Shown piece after piece: positions 1 to 8,722 of a DNA stretch of 64,000 bases. The notes beneath the pieces are model-generated. The model did not search any database. It saw only the letters and a program-made list of their open reading frames with translations, and was not told where the DNA came from. How positions within the stretch are numbered: the stretch's first letter is position 1; each line of letters starts with the position of its first letter. Location: contig NZ_CP126889.1 in assembly GCF_030246845.1 (NCBI RefSeq), positions 3,219,001 through 3,283,000 of the forward strand. The letters are read 5' to 3'. Origin of the DNA: Enhydrobacter sp. (GTDB lineage: Bacteria; Pseudomonadota; Alphaproteobacteria; Reyranellales; Reyranellaceae). The translations under genes and the position numbers were made by a program.

Positions 1-264
1 AGCCATGCGCCGCGGACCGGGCTCTCGACCAAGTTCCAGGGCCTGCCGCTGTCGGACCTGGCGCGCGATGTGATCGAGATCGCGCATGCCGGCCTGCGGG
101 CGCGCAAGCGGCTCGATGCGGACGGCAACGACGAGACCATCCATCTCGCGCCGCTCGATCGTGCCGTCGCCAGCGGTCTCGCGCCCGCCGACGAGCTGCT
201 GGCCAAGTGGCAGGGCGAATGGCAGGGCTCGTTCGAGCCCTTGTTCCGCGACTACGCCTACTGA
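1..264 (+). CDS. gshA: Glutamate-cysteine ligase, C-terminal end (partial)
   Basis: The frame is open from base 1 to a TGA at 262-264, so this is the 3' end of a gene that starts outside the window. The visible 87 residues read like the C-terminus of the plant/alphaproteobacterial type of glutamate-cysteine ligase: an ARDVIEIAHAGLRAR helix, then a DETIHLAPLD stretch, then a W-G-S-F-x-P-x-F ending that closes in FRDYAY. This enzyme makes gamma-glutamylcysteine, the first step of glutathione synthesis, in the cytoplasm. The ATP-grasp-like catalytic core is not in view, so the call rests on the tail only. The next gene starts 15 nt downstream on the same strand. Confidence 0.75.
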   Translation, partial: SHAPRTGLSTKFQGLPLSDLARDVIEIAHAGLRARKRLDADGNDETIHLAPLDRAVASGLAPADELLAKWQGEWQGSFEPLFRDYAY

Positions 265-278
265 GCTACTGTCCGCCG

Positions 279-1133
279 ATGCTCGACCGTTGCGACCGGG
301 TCCAGATCGCCGTCCACGATGCCGGCAAGGCGGCATTGCGCTACAAGCAATTGCTTGGGTGCGAGATCGCGCGCCGCGACCACAGCCGTCGTTTGAGTGC
401 ACGGCGCACGATCCTCGCCGTCGGCGAAAGCGAGTTCGAACTGTGCGAGCCCGACGGCGCTGGCCGTACGCGCGACTTCCTGGGCGCTCGGGGCGAAGGG
501 CTCATGACAGCCGGCTACTGCACCGCCGACCTCGACGGCATGGCAAGGCGATGGGAGGGGCTCGGCATCGCCTACGAACGCGAAGACGAGCAGCTCTACC
601 TCGGGGCCGATATCACCTTCGGCCTGCCGATGGTCGTCTCGCAAAGCACCTACCGGCCGCGTGTCGGGCCGGTGTCCTTCCTCTACGAGACCACGAACAC
701 ACTGGCGAGCGACTGGCGCCGCGCCGCAGCGCTCTATGCCGGCCTGTTCGGCCTCGATCCCGCGCGCTTCAGCGAGATCGGCAGCGAGCGCTTCGGCTAT
801 GTCGGCACACTGACCCTGTTCGATCCACCCAACAGGCTCGATCGCATCGAGCTCAGCCAGGCGACCGACGATGTCCATGCCATGGGTCGATTCGTGAGAA
901 AGCACGGCGATTCGCTCTACATGTGCTACGTCGAGACGCACGACTGGCCCGCGATCCGCGGCCGGCTTCTCGAAGCCGATGCTCGCTACACGCCGCGCGG
1001 CTCCGATCCGGCGACCGATCCGGACGGCGGATGGGTGCATCCGAAGGAACTGCATGGCCTGCTGCTCGGCGTCTCGCGCACCGGGCTCGCCTGGGAATGG
1101 TCCGGCCGCGAAGACCTGGTGCCGCCTCCATGA
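279..1133 (+). CDS. Two-domain VOC (glyoxalase/bleomycin-resistance fold) protein
   Basis: 284 residues from an ATG at 279, 15 nt after the gshA stop. The N-terminal half opens with a VOC signature (RVQIAVHDAGKAALRYKQLLG) and the C-terminal half has a second module (from about residue 130, with DWRRAAALYAGLFG and later DRIELSQ), so two betaalphabetabetabeta units are joined. Families of this type bind a divalent metal and act as dioxygenases, epimerases or glyoxalase-like lyases. The substrate cannot be read from the sequence. The stop overlaps the next start as ATGA, so the two are probably co-translated. Confidence 0.7.
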   Translation: MLDRCDRVQIAVHDAGKAALRYKQLLGCEIARRDHSRRLSARRTILAVGESEFELCEPDGAGRTRDFLGARGEGLMTAGYCTADLDGMARRWEGLGIAYEREDEQLYLGADITFGLPMVVSQSTYRPRVGPVSFLYETTNTLASDWRRAAALYAGLFGLDPARFSEIGSERFGYVGTLTLFDPPNRLDRIELSQATDDVHAMGRFVRKHGDSLYMCYVETHDWPAIRGRLLEADARYTPRGSDPATDPDGGWVHPKELHGLLLGVSRTGLAWEWSGREDLVPPP

Positions 1134-1669
1134 GGCGGCGCACGCTGATGGTCTTGTTTTCCGCGCTGCCGGTCGCGGCGCGGGCGCAATCGGACGGAGA
1201 ATGGCAGACCATCGTGGCGCCCGATCTGCGTTTTCGGCTCGAGATGCCGGCGCCGGTGGAGAAGAGCGTCGCCGGCCAGAAGGACCCCGGCAACCTCGCG
1301 CCTCGTGTCGCCTGGGAGTCCAGGCGCGCCGACCAGATATTCGACTTCGACTATGTCGACTACGAGCCCGACTGGTTCAGCGGTCACGATACGAAGCAGA
1401 TGGCCCGGAACCTGGGCCGAGGGGATGCCGAGAAGGCGTTCCCCAAGGACAAGTTCAAGTATACGCGCGATCAACTGGTCACGCTGCAGGGCTGGGACGG
1501 CTACGCGCTCGACATCGAAGGCGGCGATGGCGGCTATGTGATGATGCGCACCTACATCGTGAAGGACCGGCTTTATCGCCTGCTGGCCACCGCCAAGAGC
1601 GACATGCGAACCCGCGGCGCGGCCGTCCGCTTCATCGAGTCGCTGCGGTTGGCGGAGACGCGAGAATAG
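1130..1669 (+). CDS. Exported protein of unknown function
   Basis: 179 residues. ATG at 1130 overlaps the preceding stop (ATGA). The start MRRRTLMVLFSALPVAARA-Q is a short Sec signal peptide with a likely signal peptidase I site after ARA, so the mature protein should be periplasmic. The mature part has a globular alpha/beta look (DGEWQTIVAPDLRFRLEMP at the start, a YVMMRTYIVKDRLYRLLA strand-rich stretch near the end) and no recognisable catalytic motif. Similar small secreted proteins occur in alphaproteobacteria but I cannot assign a function. Confidence 0.7.
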   Translation: MRRRTLMVLFSALPVAARAQSDGEWQTIVAPDLRFRLEMPAPVEKSVAGQKDPGNLAPRVAWESRRADQIFDFDYVDYEPDWFSGHDTKQMARNLGRGDAEKAFPKDKFKYTRDQLVTLQGWDGYALDIEGGDGGYVMMRTYIVKDRLYRLLATAKSDMRTRGAAVRFIESLRLAETRE

Positions 1670-1685
1670 GCCGGAGAAGGGAGCG

Positions 1686-2672
1686 ATGCGGATCTGCGTC
1701 TTCGGCGCCGGCGCGATCGGCGGGAACTTTGCGGCGCGGCTCGCCGCGGCCGGCAACGAGGTGTCCGTCGTCGTCCGCGGCGCCCATCTAGAGGCGATCC
1801 GGCGGAATGGGCTCGTCCTGCTGACGGGCGAGCGAAAGATCGTCGCGCCCGTGCGGGCCAGCGACCGGCCGGCCGATCTCGGGCCGCAGGATATCGTCCT
1901 GGTGACGATGAAGGCCTGCGGTCAGGCCGTGCTTGCCGACACCGTCGGGCCGCTGCTCGGCGCCGGGACGTCGGTCGTCTTCGTGCAGAACGGCATTCCC
2001 TGGTGGTATGGCCACGGCCTGTCGGCGAACCGTCCGCCAGCGCCTGACCTGTCGCGACTCGATCCGGGCGGCGCGCTGGCGCGATCGGTCGGCCTCGACC
2101 GCACCATCGGCGCCGTCGTCACCTCCTCGAACCATGTGATCGAACCCGGCGTCGTGCGCAACATCTCGCCCGATCGCAACACGCTCTGGGTCGGCGAGAC
2201 GGACGACCGTCCGAGCGCGCGCATCCGGACCCTGCGCGCGACGCTGAAGGCTGCGGGCATCGCCTCGCCCGAAACCCGCGATATCCGCTACGACATCTGG
2301 CACAAGCTGATGGCCAACCTCACCGGCTCGACGCTCTGCCTGATCCTTGCCCAGCCGACGACCATCCAGAAGACCGAGATGATCAACCGGCTGGCCCGCC
2401 GCGCCCACGCCGAGGCGCTGGCGGTCGCGGCCGCCCACGGTGTCCTGCTCGACGACAGTCCCGACATCCGCTATGGGCCGAAGCGCGTCTACCCGGACCA
2501 TCGACCTTCGATTCTGCAGGACTACGAGATCGGCCGGCCGATGGAGATCGAGGCCATCGTCCGCGCGCCGCTCGCTTTCGCGCGCAGCGCCGGCATCGAC
2601 ACACCGACGCTTGATGCGGTCGAATCGCTCTGCGTCAGCCTCGCCGTGTCCAAGGGCCTTTATGCGCTCTGA
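1686..2672 (+). CDS. 2-dehydropantoate 2-reductase family protein
   Basis: 328 residues, ATG at 1686 with a good ribosome site (GAAGGGAG) just upstream. The N-terminus carries the NAD(P)-binding Rossmann motif GAGAIGG at residues 7-13. The C-terminal half has the helical ApbA/PanE domain with the family hallmark WHKLMANLTGSTLC (about residues 203-216). Family members reduce ketopantoate to pantoate with NADPH for pantothenate/CoA synthesis, but many paralogues act on other 2-oxo acids, so panE itself is not certain. The gene ends 141 nt before tldD, which faces it; a palindromic repeat lies between them. Confidence 0.85.
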   Translation: MRICVFGAGAIGGNFAARLAAAGNEVSVVVRGAHLEAIRRNGLVLLTGERKIVAPVRASDRPADLGPQDIVLVTMKACGQAVLADTVGPLLGAGTSVVFVQNGIPWWYGHGLSANRPPAPDLSRLDPGGALARSVGLDRTIGAVVTSSNHVIEPGVVRNISPDRNTLWVGETDDRPSARIRTLRATLKAAGIASPETRDIRYDIWHKLMANLTGSTLCLILAQPTTIQKTEMINRLARRAHAEALAVAAAHGVLLDDSPDIRYGPKRVYPDHRPSILQDYEIGRPMEIEAIVRAPLAFARSAGIDTPTLDAVESLCVSLAVSKGLYAL

Positions 2673-2726
2673 CCCAGATCGAGATTGCGCGTCACGGGGC
2701 GCGCTACCAACAACTCAACCAGTGTC

Positions 2727-2757
2727 GTGTCATCCCTCGCTGCGCTCGGGATGACAC
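2727..2757. repeat. Palindromic intergenic repeat, copy A
   Basis: A 31-nt element with perfect 10-nt arms, GTGTCATCCC and GGGATGACAC, around an 11-nt centre. It lies between two convergent genes (panE-like and tldD), and related copies occur at 48972, 51631 and 59290. It could fold as a hairpin in RNA from either strand and may end transcription, but it has no T-run and so is not a standard intrinsic terminator. Confidence 0.75.
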
Positions 2758-2813
2758 CGCATTCCCGAGGATCGACGCTGCCGGCGAACGCCGGTGGCGC
2801 ACTCGCGTCGTCG

Positions 2814-4259
2814 CTAGGTCGCCGTGCCGCCGACGGTGAGGGCGTCGATGCGCAATGTCGGCTGGCCCACGCCGACCGGCACACCCTGGCCGTCCTTGCC
2901 GCAGGTGCCGATGCCGGGATCGAGCGCCATGTCGTTGCCGACCATGCCGACGCGCGTCAGCGCCTCGGAACCGGCGCCGATCAGGGTCGCGCCCTTCACG
3001 GGCCGCGTGATCTTGCCGTCCTCGATCAGGTAGCCCTCGGTCACGCTGAACACGAACTTGCCCGACACGATGTCGACCTGCCCGCCACCGAAATTGGCGG
3101 CATAGAGGCCCTTCTTCACCGAGGCGATGATTTCCTTGGGATCCGCGGTCCCGCCCAGCATGAAGGTGTTGGTCATGCGCGGCATCGGCGCATGGGCGTG
3201 ACTCTGGCGTCGGCCGTTGCCGGTCGGCTTCACGCCCATCAGGCGGGCATTCATGCGGTCCTGCATCAAGCCGACCAGCCTGCCGTTCTCGATCAGCACG
3301 TTGCGCCGCGTCGGTGTGCCCTCGTCGTCGATGGTGAGCGAGCCGCGGCGGTCGGCGATCGTGCCGTCATCGACCACGGTGACGCCCGGAGAGGCCACCA
3401 TCTGGCCCATCAGGTGGGTGAACATCGAGGTCTTCTTGCGATGGAAGTCGCCCTCCAGCCCGTGACCGACGGCCTCGTGCCATAGAACGCCCGACCAGCC
3501 GGCGCCCAGGACAACCGGCATCTCGCCGGCCGGCGCATCGACCGATTCGAGATTCACCAGCGCCTGCCGGATCGCTTCGTCGGCCTCCTTCTTCCAGTAG
3601 TCGGGATGGAAGATGTCGCCATAGGCGGCGCGCCGGCCACTGCCGGTGCTGCCGGCCTCGAGGCGCGCGCCTTCGCCGCAGACGACGCTGACGTTGAGCC
3701 GCACCAATGGCCGCACATCGGCGGCGCGCCAGCCGCCGGCGCGCACGATCTCGATCACCTGCCATGAGCCCGAGAGCGAGATCGAGACCTGGCGCGCTTT
3801 CGGCTCCTTGCCGCGCACATAGGCGTCGATCTCCTGCAGGAGCTTGACCTTCTTCTCGAAGCTTTCGCCGTCGATCGGGTTGTCGTCGGCATAGAGCAGC
3901 CGGTTGGTGCCATGCGGCGACTGGTCCGATTTGCCCGATTTGCCCGAACGCACGCCCTTCACCGTGTCGGCGGCACGCCTCATCGCCTTTTCGTCCAGCG
4001 CCGAGGCGTGCGCGAAGCCGGTCGCCTCGCCCGAGACGGCGCGCAGCCCGAAGCCTTGCGTCGTGTCGTAGGAGGCGCTTTTCAGCTTGCCGTCGTCGAA
4101 GCTGAGGCTTTCGCTCTGGACATACTCCAGGAACAGCTCGCCGTCGTCGCAACCCTTCAGCGCCTCGTCGACCGTTTTCTCGGTCTTGCGCTGGTCGAGC
4201 GCGCCTCTGCCGAAAAAAAGGCTGTCGGCGGTGGCGAGATGGTTGATGCCCTGGGCCAT
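2814..4259 (-). CDS. tldD: Metalloprotease TldD
   Basis: 481 residues, the usual length for TldD. The zinc-binding HExxxH motif is seen as HEAVGH at residues 261-266, followed by GLEGD as in the family. The C-terminus has the typical G-T-C-G-K-D-G-Q stretch. TldD works with TldE/PmbA as a heterodimeric zinc protease that degrades unfolded peptides and matures ribosomal peptides such as microcins. No tldE is in view. The ATG at 4259 is used because the N-terminal helix follows directly (MAQGINHLATADSLFF). The gene lies 15 nt downstream of the oxidoreductase on the same strand. Confidence 0.93.
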   Translation of the reverse strand: MAQGINHLATADSLFFGRGALDQRKTEKTVDEALKGCDDGELFLEYVQSESLSFDDGKLKSASYDTTQGFGLRAVSGEATGFAHASALDEKAMRRAADTVKGVRSGKSGKSDQSPHGTNRLLYADDNPIDGESFEKKVKLLQEIDAYVRGKEPKARQVSISLSGSWQVIEIVRAGGWRAADVRPLVRLNVSVVCGEGARLEAGSTGSGRRAAYGDIFHPDYWKKEADEAIRQALVNLESVDAPAGEMPVVLGAGWSGVLWHEAVGHGLEGDFHRKKTSMFTHLMGQMVASPGVTVVDDGTIADRRGSLTIDDEGTPTRRNVLIENGRLVGLMQDRMNARLMGVKPTGNGRRQSHAHAPMPRMTNTFMLGGTADPKEIIASVKKGLYAANFGGGQVDIVSGKFVFSVTEGYLIEDGKITRPVKGATLIGAGSEALTRVGMVGNDMALDPGIGTCGKDGQGVPVGVGQPTLRIDALTVGGTAT

Positions 4260-4274
4260 GGGATACCTGCTGAT

Positions 4275-5246
4275 TCAGACGACGAGGACGATCTTCCCAA
4301 AATGGGCGTTGGCCTTCATGTGCGCAAGCGCCTCGGCCGCCTGGGCGAGCGGGAAGGTGCGATCGATCGGCAGCGAGAGCTTGCCGGCCTCGATCGCGGG
4401 CCAGAGATCCTTGCGGGCGGCCTGCACGATCGCGCGCACCTCCTCGGGCGTTCGCGTGCGGAAGGTGACGCCGATATAGTCGATGCGCTTCAGCGCATGG
4501 AGGTCGAAGTTGAACTCGCCCTTCATGCCGCCCAGCCGGCCGACATTGACGATGCGGCCCAGGATCGCGGCGGCTTCCATGTTCTGGTTGATCACGCCGC
4601 CCGACACCTGATCGACGATCAGGTCGACGCCCTTGCCGCCGGTCGCTTCCTTGACCTTGTCCGGCCATTTCGGATCGCGCGTGTCGAGCGCGAGGTCGCA
4701 GCCGAACTCCTTGAGCCGGGCGCGACGCGAATCGTTGGTGGATGTGCCCATGACGATCGACGCGCCCATGTGCCTGGCGATCTGCATCCCGAGCAGCCCG
4801 ACGCCCGAGCTGGCGCCCTGGATCAGGACCGATTCGCCCTTCTTCAGCCGTCCCGCGCCGACGAGGGCATTGTGCATCGTCTGCACCGCCACCGGCATGC
4901 AGGCCGCCTGCTCGAAGCTCATGTTGTTGGCCGGGATCTTATGGACGCGGCCCGAATCGGCCACGGCATATTCGGCGAAGCCACCAGCCGCCGAGCTCAT
5001 GACGCGGTCGCCCGGCTTGAAGTCCTTCACCTCGCCGCCCACGGTTTCGACCTCGCCCGCGCATTCCAGACCGACGATCGTTCCCGGCCCGCCGACCGCG
5101 CCGTGACGATGGCCGGCCGCGACCGCGAGATCGGCCCGGTTGAGCGAGGCGGCCTTGACCCTGATGAGGATCTCGTTGGCCTTGGGCGAGGGCTTGGGCG
5201 CCTCCTTGACCTGGACGCCCTGCTCGGTGACGACGGCTGCTTTCAT
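4275..5246 (-). CDS. Quinone oxidoreductase-like (zinc-less MDR) protein
   Basis: 323 residues from the ATG at 5246, which has a strong AAAGGAG seven nt upstream. An alternative ATG at 5267 would overlap the stop of the upstream gene but lacks such a site. The sequence is a medium-chain dehydrogenase/reductase: GroES-like N-terminus, then a nucleotide-binding fold with a VLIQGASSGVGLLGMQIAR motif. The structural-zinc cysteine set is absent, as in NADPH:quinone oxidoreductases. It probably reduces quinones or enones with NADPH in the cytoplasm; the substrate is unknown. Confidence 0.85.
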   Translation of the reverse strand: MKAAVVTEQGVQVKEAPKPSPKANEILIRVKAASLNRADLAVAAGHRHGAVGGPGTIVGLECAGEVETVGGEVKDFKPGDRVMSSAAGGFAEYAVADSGRVHKIPANNMSFEQAACMPVAVQTMHNALVGAGRLKKGESVLIQGASSGVGLLGMQIARHMGASIVMGTSTNDSRRARLKEFGCDLALDTRDPKWPDKVKEATGGKGVDLIVDQVSGGVINQNMEAAAILGRIVNVGRLGGMKGEFNFDLHALKRIDYIGVTFRTRTPEEVRAIVQAARKDLWPAIEAGKLSLPIDRTFPLAQAAEALAHMKANAHFGKIVLVV

Positions 5247-5263
5247 CGTGCGCTCCTTTGAAT

Positions 5264-6805
5264 TCATACGATCCTGCTCTCGCGGCCCTGCCAGTAGCGG
5301 TCGCGCAGCAGACGCTTGTAGAGCTTGCCCGTCGGGTGGCGTGGCAACTCGGCCTCGAAATCGATGCTGCGCGGGCATTTGATGGCCGAAAGGTGATCCT
5401 TGCAGTAGGCGATCAGCTCCTCGGCCAGCGCCGGTCCCGCCTGCGCCATGTCGCGCGGCTGCACGACAGCCTTCACCTCCTCGCCGAAGTCGGGATTGGG
5501 CACGCCGAACACCGCGCAGTCCATCACCTTGGGATGGTTGATCAGAAGATTTTCAGCCTCTTGCGGATAGATATTCACCCCGCCCGAGATGATCATGAAG
5601 GCCTTGCGGTCGGTGAGATGCAGGAAGCCGTCGGCATCGACATAGCCCACGTCGCCCAGGGTCGACCATCCCTTCGGATGACGCGACTCGGCGGTCTTCC
5701 CGGGATCGTTGTGATACTCGAAGGCTCGACCCTCGGCGAAATAGATCGTGCCCGGCTGGCCGACCGGAAGTTCGTTTCCCGCATCGTCGCAGATCTTGAG
5801 CTTGCCGACGACCGCGCGGCCGACCGTCCCCTTGTGCGCCAGCCATTCGGCGGAGTTGCACATGGTGAGGCCGTTGCCCTCCGTGCCGCCGTAGTATTCC
5901 CAGATGATGGGCCCCCACCACTCGATCATCTTCTCCTTGACCGGGATAGGGCAGGGCGCGGCGGCATGGATGGCGCATTTGAGCGACGAGACGTCGTACT
6001 TCAGCCGCGCCTCGTCCGGCAGCTTGAGGAAGCGCACGAACATCGTGGGCACGACCTGCGTATGGGTCGCGCGATATGTCTCGATCAGCCGCAGATACTC
6101 CTCGGCATCGAAGTTCTCCATGATGATCGAAGTGCCGCCCAGCCGCATGACGCTCATGTTGAAGCGCAGCGGCGCGGCGTGATAGAGCGGCGCCGGCGAG
6201 AGGTAGACCGTGTTCTCGTCCATGCCGTAGAGCCTGCTGGTGATCTGCAGCAGCGGATTGTCGAAGTCGATCGGCTGCGGCTCGACGACCGGCAGCACGC
6301 CTTTCGGCCGGCCGGTCGTTCCGGACGAATAGAGCATGTCGTGGCCGGCCGTCTCGTCGGCGATGCGCCGTGCCGGCTGGCGGCCGACCGCCGCCTCCCA
6401 GGGATCGTAGCCGGCGAGGGCGCCGTCGATCATGTAGCGGTTGGCCAGGTGACGCAGGAGCGGCGCGAGTTCGGCCGCCTTGTCGGCCAGGTGATGCGAG
6501 GTGACGAAGAGCCGGGCGCCGCAGTCGTTCACGATGTATTCGACCTCTGCCGCGGTCAGTCGCGAGCTGATGGCCGTGTAGATCAGTCCCGACCGCTGAG
6601 CGCCCCAGCAAATCTCGAAGAAGCGCGGGTTGTTCTCGAGGAACAGCGCGATGTGGTCGCCGGCCTTCAGGCCGAGCGAGCGGAAAAGCTGCGCAATGCG
6701 GTTCGATTGCTCGTCGAGTTGCCGATAGGTCACCACCTGGCCACTGCCGGCCATGATGTAAGCCGGCTTGTCGGGGTGTTTTTGGGCGTGGACATAGGGG
6801 TGCAC
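5264..6805 (-). CDS. AMP-dependent acyl-CoA synthetase/ligase
   Basis: 513 residues from a GTG at 6805, chosen because GGAGGA lies nine nt upstream and family members begin HPYVHAQ at this point. The adenylate-forming P-loop YSSGTTGRPKG is at residues 159-169. The EYYGGTEGNG motif (core 5) and the C-terminal PTGKLYKR lysine region are present, so the enzyme looks catalytically complete. It activates a carboxylic acid as an acyl-AMP and transfers it to CoA. The acid cannot be deduced. It probably forms an operon with the downstream oxidoreductase and tldD. Confidence 0.88.
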   Translation of the reverse strand: MHPYVHAQKHPDKPAYIMAGSGQVVTYRQLDEQSNRIAQLFRSLGLKAGDHIALFLENNPRFFEICWGAQRSGLIYTAISSRLTAAEVEYIVNDCGARLFVTSHHLADKAAELAPLLRHLANRYMIDGALAGYDPWEAAVGRQPARRIADETAGHDMLYSSGTTGRPKGVLPVVEPQPIDFDNPLLQITSRLYGMDENTVYLSPAPLYHAAPLRFNMSVMRLGGTSIIMENFDAEEYLRLIETYRATHTQVVPTMFVRFLKLPDEARLKYDVSSLKCAIHAAAPCPIPVKEKMIEWWGPIIWEYYGGTEGNGLTMCNSAEWLAHKGTVGRAVVGKLKICDDAGNELPVGQPGTIYFAEGRAFEYHNDPGKTAESRHPKGWSTLGDVGYVDADGFLHLTDRKAFMIISGGVNIYPQEAENLLINHPKVMDCAVFGVPNPDFGEEVKAVVQPRDMAQAGPALAEELIAYCKDHLSAIKCPRSIDFEAELPRHPTGKLYKRLLRDRYWQGRESRIV

Positions 6806-6984
6806 TTGAACGCTTCCTCCGGGCAGCACTTGCGCAAACGAGGGTCCATAAGACCGGAGCGGAGCAGGACCGGCAAGCAGGTGTCCGTTCGATGTACGAA
6901 AGCGGCCGCAATCCCGGCCGGGGCAGAATATCGACCCATCGAATGTCCAATCGGTGACCAGACGCGGCAGTAGGCCACCGTCAA

Positions 6985-7012
6985 TTGACCCGACCGAAAG
7001 CTCCTTTCTAGG
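6985..7012 (+). promoter_or_regulatory. Candidate sigma70-type promoter
   Basis: A TTGACC box at 6985-6990 is followed after 16 nt by TCTAGG at 7007-7012, about 40 nt upstream of the 7052 gene. The match is partial and rests on spacing and box similarity only. Confidence 0.3.
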
Positions 7013-7051
7013 CTGTCGCGGGACAATTCAAGTTGTGTGGGATTTTTCGCC

Positions 7052-7732
7052 ATGTCGCGCAAGCGACCGTCACGTCATAGCGAGGATCAGTTTGCACTCT
7101 TCCTCGAGCGGATCAGCGACTCTCTGGGCAGCGAGGACGATGCGAAATTCAATGAAGCGGTAAGTAGCCTCATTCGGCGGCGCAAAGGCGACGATCCGAA
7201 GGAGCGCAACGGACGCGACTGCAAGCGCACGACGGGCGAGCAGGCGGCTCGGGACTCGTCGTCGGCGAGACAGACGGTGCGCAGGGCGGTCGGCCGCGAA
7301 TCGCCGATGGCGCGACTCGGTGGGCTGGTCGTCGACTGGGCGAACAACGAAGGCTTGCTGCTGCGCCTCCTGACGCTGCTCCTGGGCACGGATGAGAAGT
7401 CGGCGACCGTCGTCCAGTCCATTCTGAACACCACCCAGGCGCGGCTGGAGCTGGTGCGCCGGCTTGCTCTTCTGAAGGTCGTCGATCCCTCGCTTCGCAG
7501 ATCACTCGAGACGATTCTCGACAGCTTCCGCAAAGCCGACCGCCTGCGTGAAGAGCTCCTCCGGGCCGACATCGCGGACGGACGATTGGTCGACGAAGAT
7601 GGCACGAACCGGCTCGAACGGGGTCTGCAAGAGCTGCGCACTCTGAACCTGGCCCTGTCGGATCTCCTGCCTCAGCTTTGTGAAGCGCTCGCCGCCGCCG
7701 AGCCGGGCGCGCCGGAGCTCGACCGGCATTAG
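7052..7732 (+). CDS. Conserved helical protein of unknown function
   Basis: 226 residues from an ATG at 7052; a GTG at 7037 would add five residues. The first 85 residues are charged, Arg/Ser-rich and probably disordered. From about residue 90 comes a compact helical domain: LVVDWANNEGLLLRLLTLLLGTDEKSA, then an LNTTQARLELVRRLALL helix, then RKADRLREELLRA. This pattern resembles a family of alphaproteobacterial hypothetical proteins whose members share W-A-N-x-E and N-T-T-x-A-R. No enzyme motif is visible. It ends one base before the convergent zinc-ribbon gene. Confidence 0.7.
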   Translation: MSRKRPSRHSEDQFALFLERISDSLGSEDDAKFNEAVSSLIRRRKGDDPKERNGRDCKRTTGEQAARDSSSARQTVRRAVGRESPMARLGGLVVDWANNEGLLLRLLTLLLGTDEKSATVVQSILNTTQARLELVRRLALLKVVDPSLRRSLETILDSFRKADRLREELLRADIADGRLVDEDGTNRLERGLQELRTLNLALSDLLPQLCEALAAAEPGAPELDRH

Positions 7733-7733
7733 A

Positions 7734-8162
7734 TCAGGAATCGGACTGCCAGGGGGGCAGTGTGGCGCTCTGTTCCGCGGCGGCGTCTTCCAGGCGCCGC
7801 AACATCGTTGCCGCGGTCTTGAACGAGACGTTCAAGATGCGTTGCAGATGATGCGGCCGGATGGGCTTCTTGCCGCCTTCGGTCAGGTAGATGGCTTGCA
7901 GCCATTTGTGCAGCGGCACATGGCTCGAGCTGAAGATCGTGCCATGAGTCAGCGAGAAGCTGCGGCGGCAAGCATAGCACTTGTAGGCGCCAAGTCGCGT
8001 CGATGCTCCGTCGAGCTTGCCGATTCGTCCCTGCGCGCCGCACCTCGGGCACGTCGCGCCGTCCGGCCAAAGGATCCCCTCCAGGTAGCGATGCGCACTC
8101 AACTCGTCGGCGAAGCGCGCAAGGCTGTCGCTGCGTGTCGCAGCGCCGTCCTCCGCTTGCAT
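7734..8162 (-). CDS. Stand-alone IS1595/ISXO2-type zinc-ribbon protein
   Basis: 142 residues from the ATG at 8162, which has GGGAAGGA about 11 nt upstream; a GTG at 8183 is the longer alternative. The protein has the N-terminal part of IS1595-family transposases only: a CPRCGA / YKCYACRRSFS zinc ribbon (two CxxC pairs), then the THGTIFSSSHVPLHKWLQAIYL helix-turn-helix-like segment. The DDE catalytic domain that should follow is absent and the protein ends cleanly. No terminal inverted repeats are obvious. It may be a domesticated DNA-binding protein or a remnant. Confidence 0.75.
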   Translation of the reverse strand: MQAEDGAATRSDSLARFADELSAHRYLEGILWPDGATCPRCGAQGRIGKLDGASTRLGAYKCYACRRSFSLTHGTIFSSSHVPLHKWLQAIYLTEGGKKPIRPHHLQRILNVSFKTAATMLRRLEDAAAEQSATLPPWQSDS

Positions 8163-8524
8163 GACCCAGTCGTTCCTTCCCACTCACGCCGCACCCCAAT
8201 GGGCGTGATCCTCTCCGACCCAAGTATAGACAGGTTTCGAGCAGATTCACGCCCGAGTCGTTCTTCTTCCTATTGCCCATGCCGTCCACGACGCTCGGGC
8301 CGAACGTGCCGATCCGCTGCGGACGCATTGCCGAAAGGGCGGCCAAATGCCCGTCCTGGCAGGCGAATCCCCGTGTCCGTCGAATGCTCGGCCGAGCGCG
8401 GACCGACCGGCCGCGTCCGGCACTCGGCCGAGGTCTCTCATTTGTCACGGCTCTCGGCCTCAGAACGGCCGCTCGATTGACCGCGCCCGATCCTTCGGCT
8501 TTATTCCCGGCCGCACGAGCCCGT
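8163..8524. other. Non-coding stretch before tRNA-Leu
   Basis: About 360 nt between the zinc-ribbon gene and the tRNA. Open frames here are GC-rich shadows that run on through the tRNA, and none has a ribosome site or a recognisable product. The tRNA promoter must lie in this segment, but I cannot pick a clear -35/-10 pair. No inverted repeats marking an insertion sequence were seen. Confidence 0.5.
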
Positions 8525-8611
8525 GCCCCCGTGGCGGAATTGGTAGACGCGCCTGACTCAAAATCAGGTTTCCTCACGGAAGTGTTGGTTCGAGTCCGAC
8601 CGGGGGCACCA
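8525..8611 (+). tRNA. tRNA-Leu (anticodon CAA)
   Basis: An 87-nt class II tRNA. The acceptor arms GCCCCCG (8525-8531) and CGGGGGC (8601-8607) pair fully, the anticodon stem CCTGA/TCAGG encloses the loop CTCAAAA with anticodon CAA, a long variable arm follows as in leucine tRNAs, and the T-arm has GGTTCGAGTCC. The 3' CCA is encoded (8609-8611). It reads UUG codons. Confidence 0.95.
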
Positions 8612-8722
8612 TTTTCGGAGGGGAAGGCGTTCCCTTCACGTCGTACCGGTCGACGGCGCACACAACCGGACTCGAGATCGATCGGCAAGCTGGCAGAGGT
8701 GATCGCGCGAGATGGGTGCGGG

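Noticed and set aside
5258-6973. Open frame of 571 codons on the plus strand
   Set aside because: Antisense of the acyl-CoA synthetase, whose frame has full family motifs.
7734-8611. Complete insertion sequence or integrated element at the tRNA
   Set aside because: No DDE domain, terminal repeats, target duplication or second copy of the tRNA 3' end was found.
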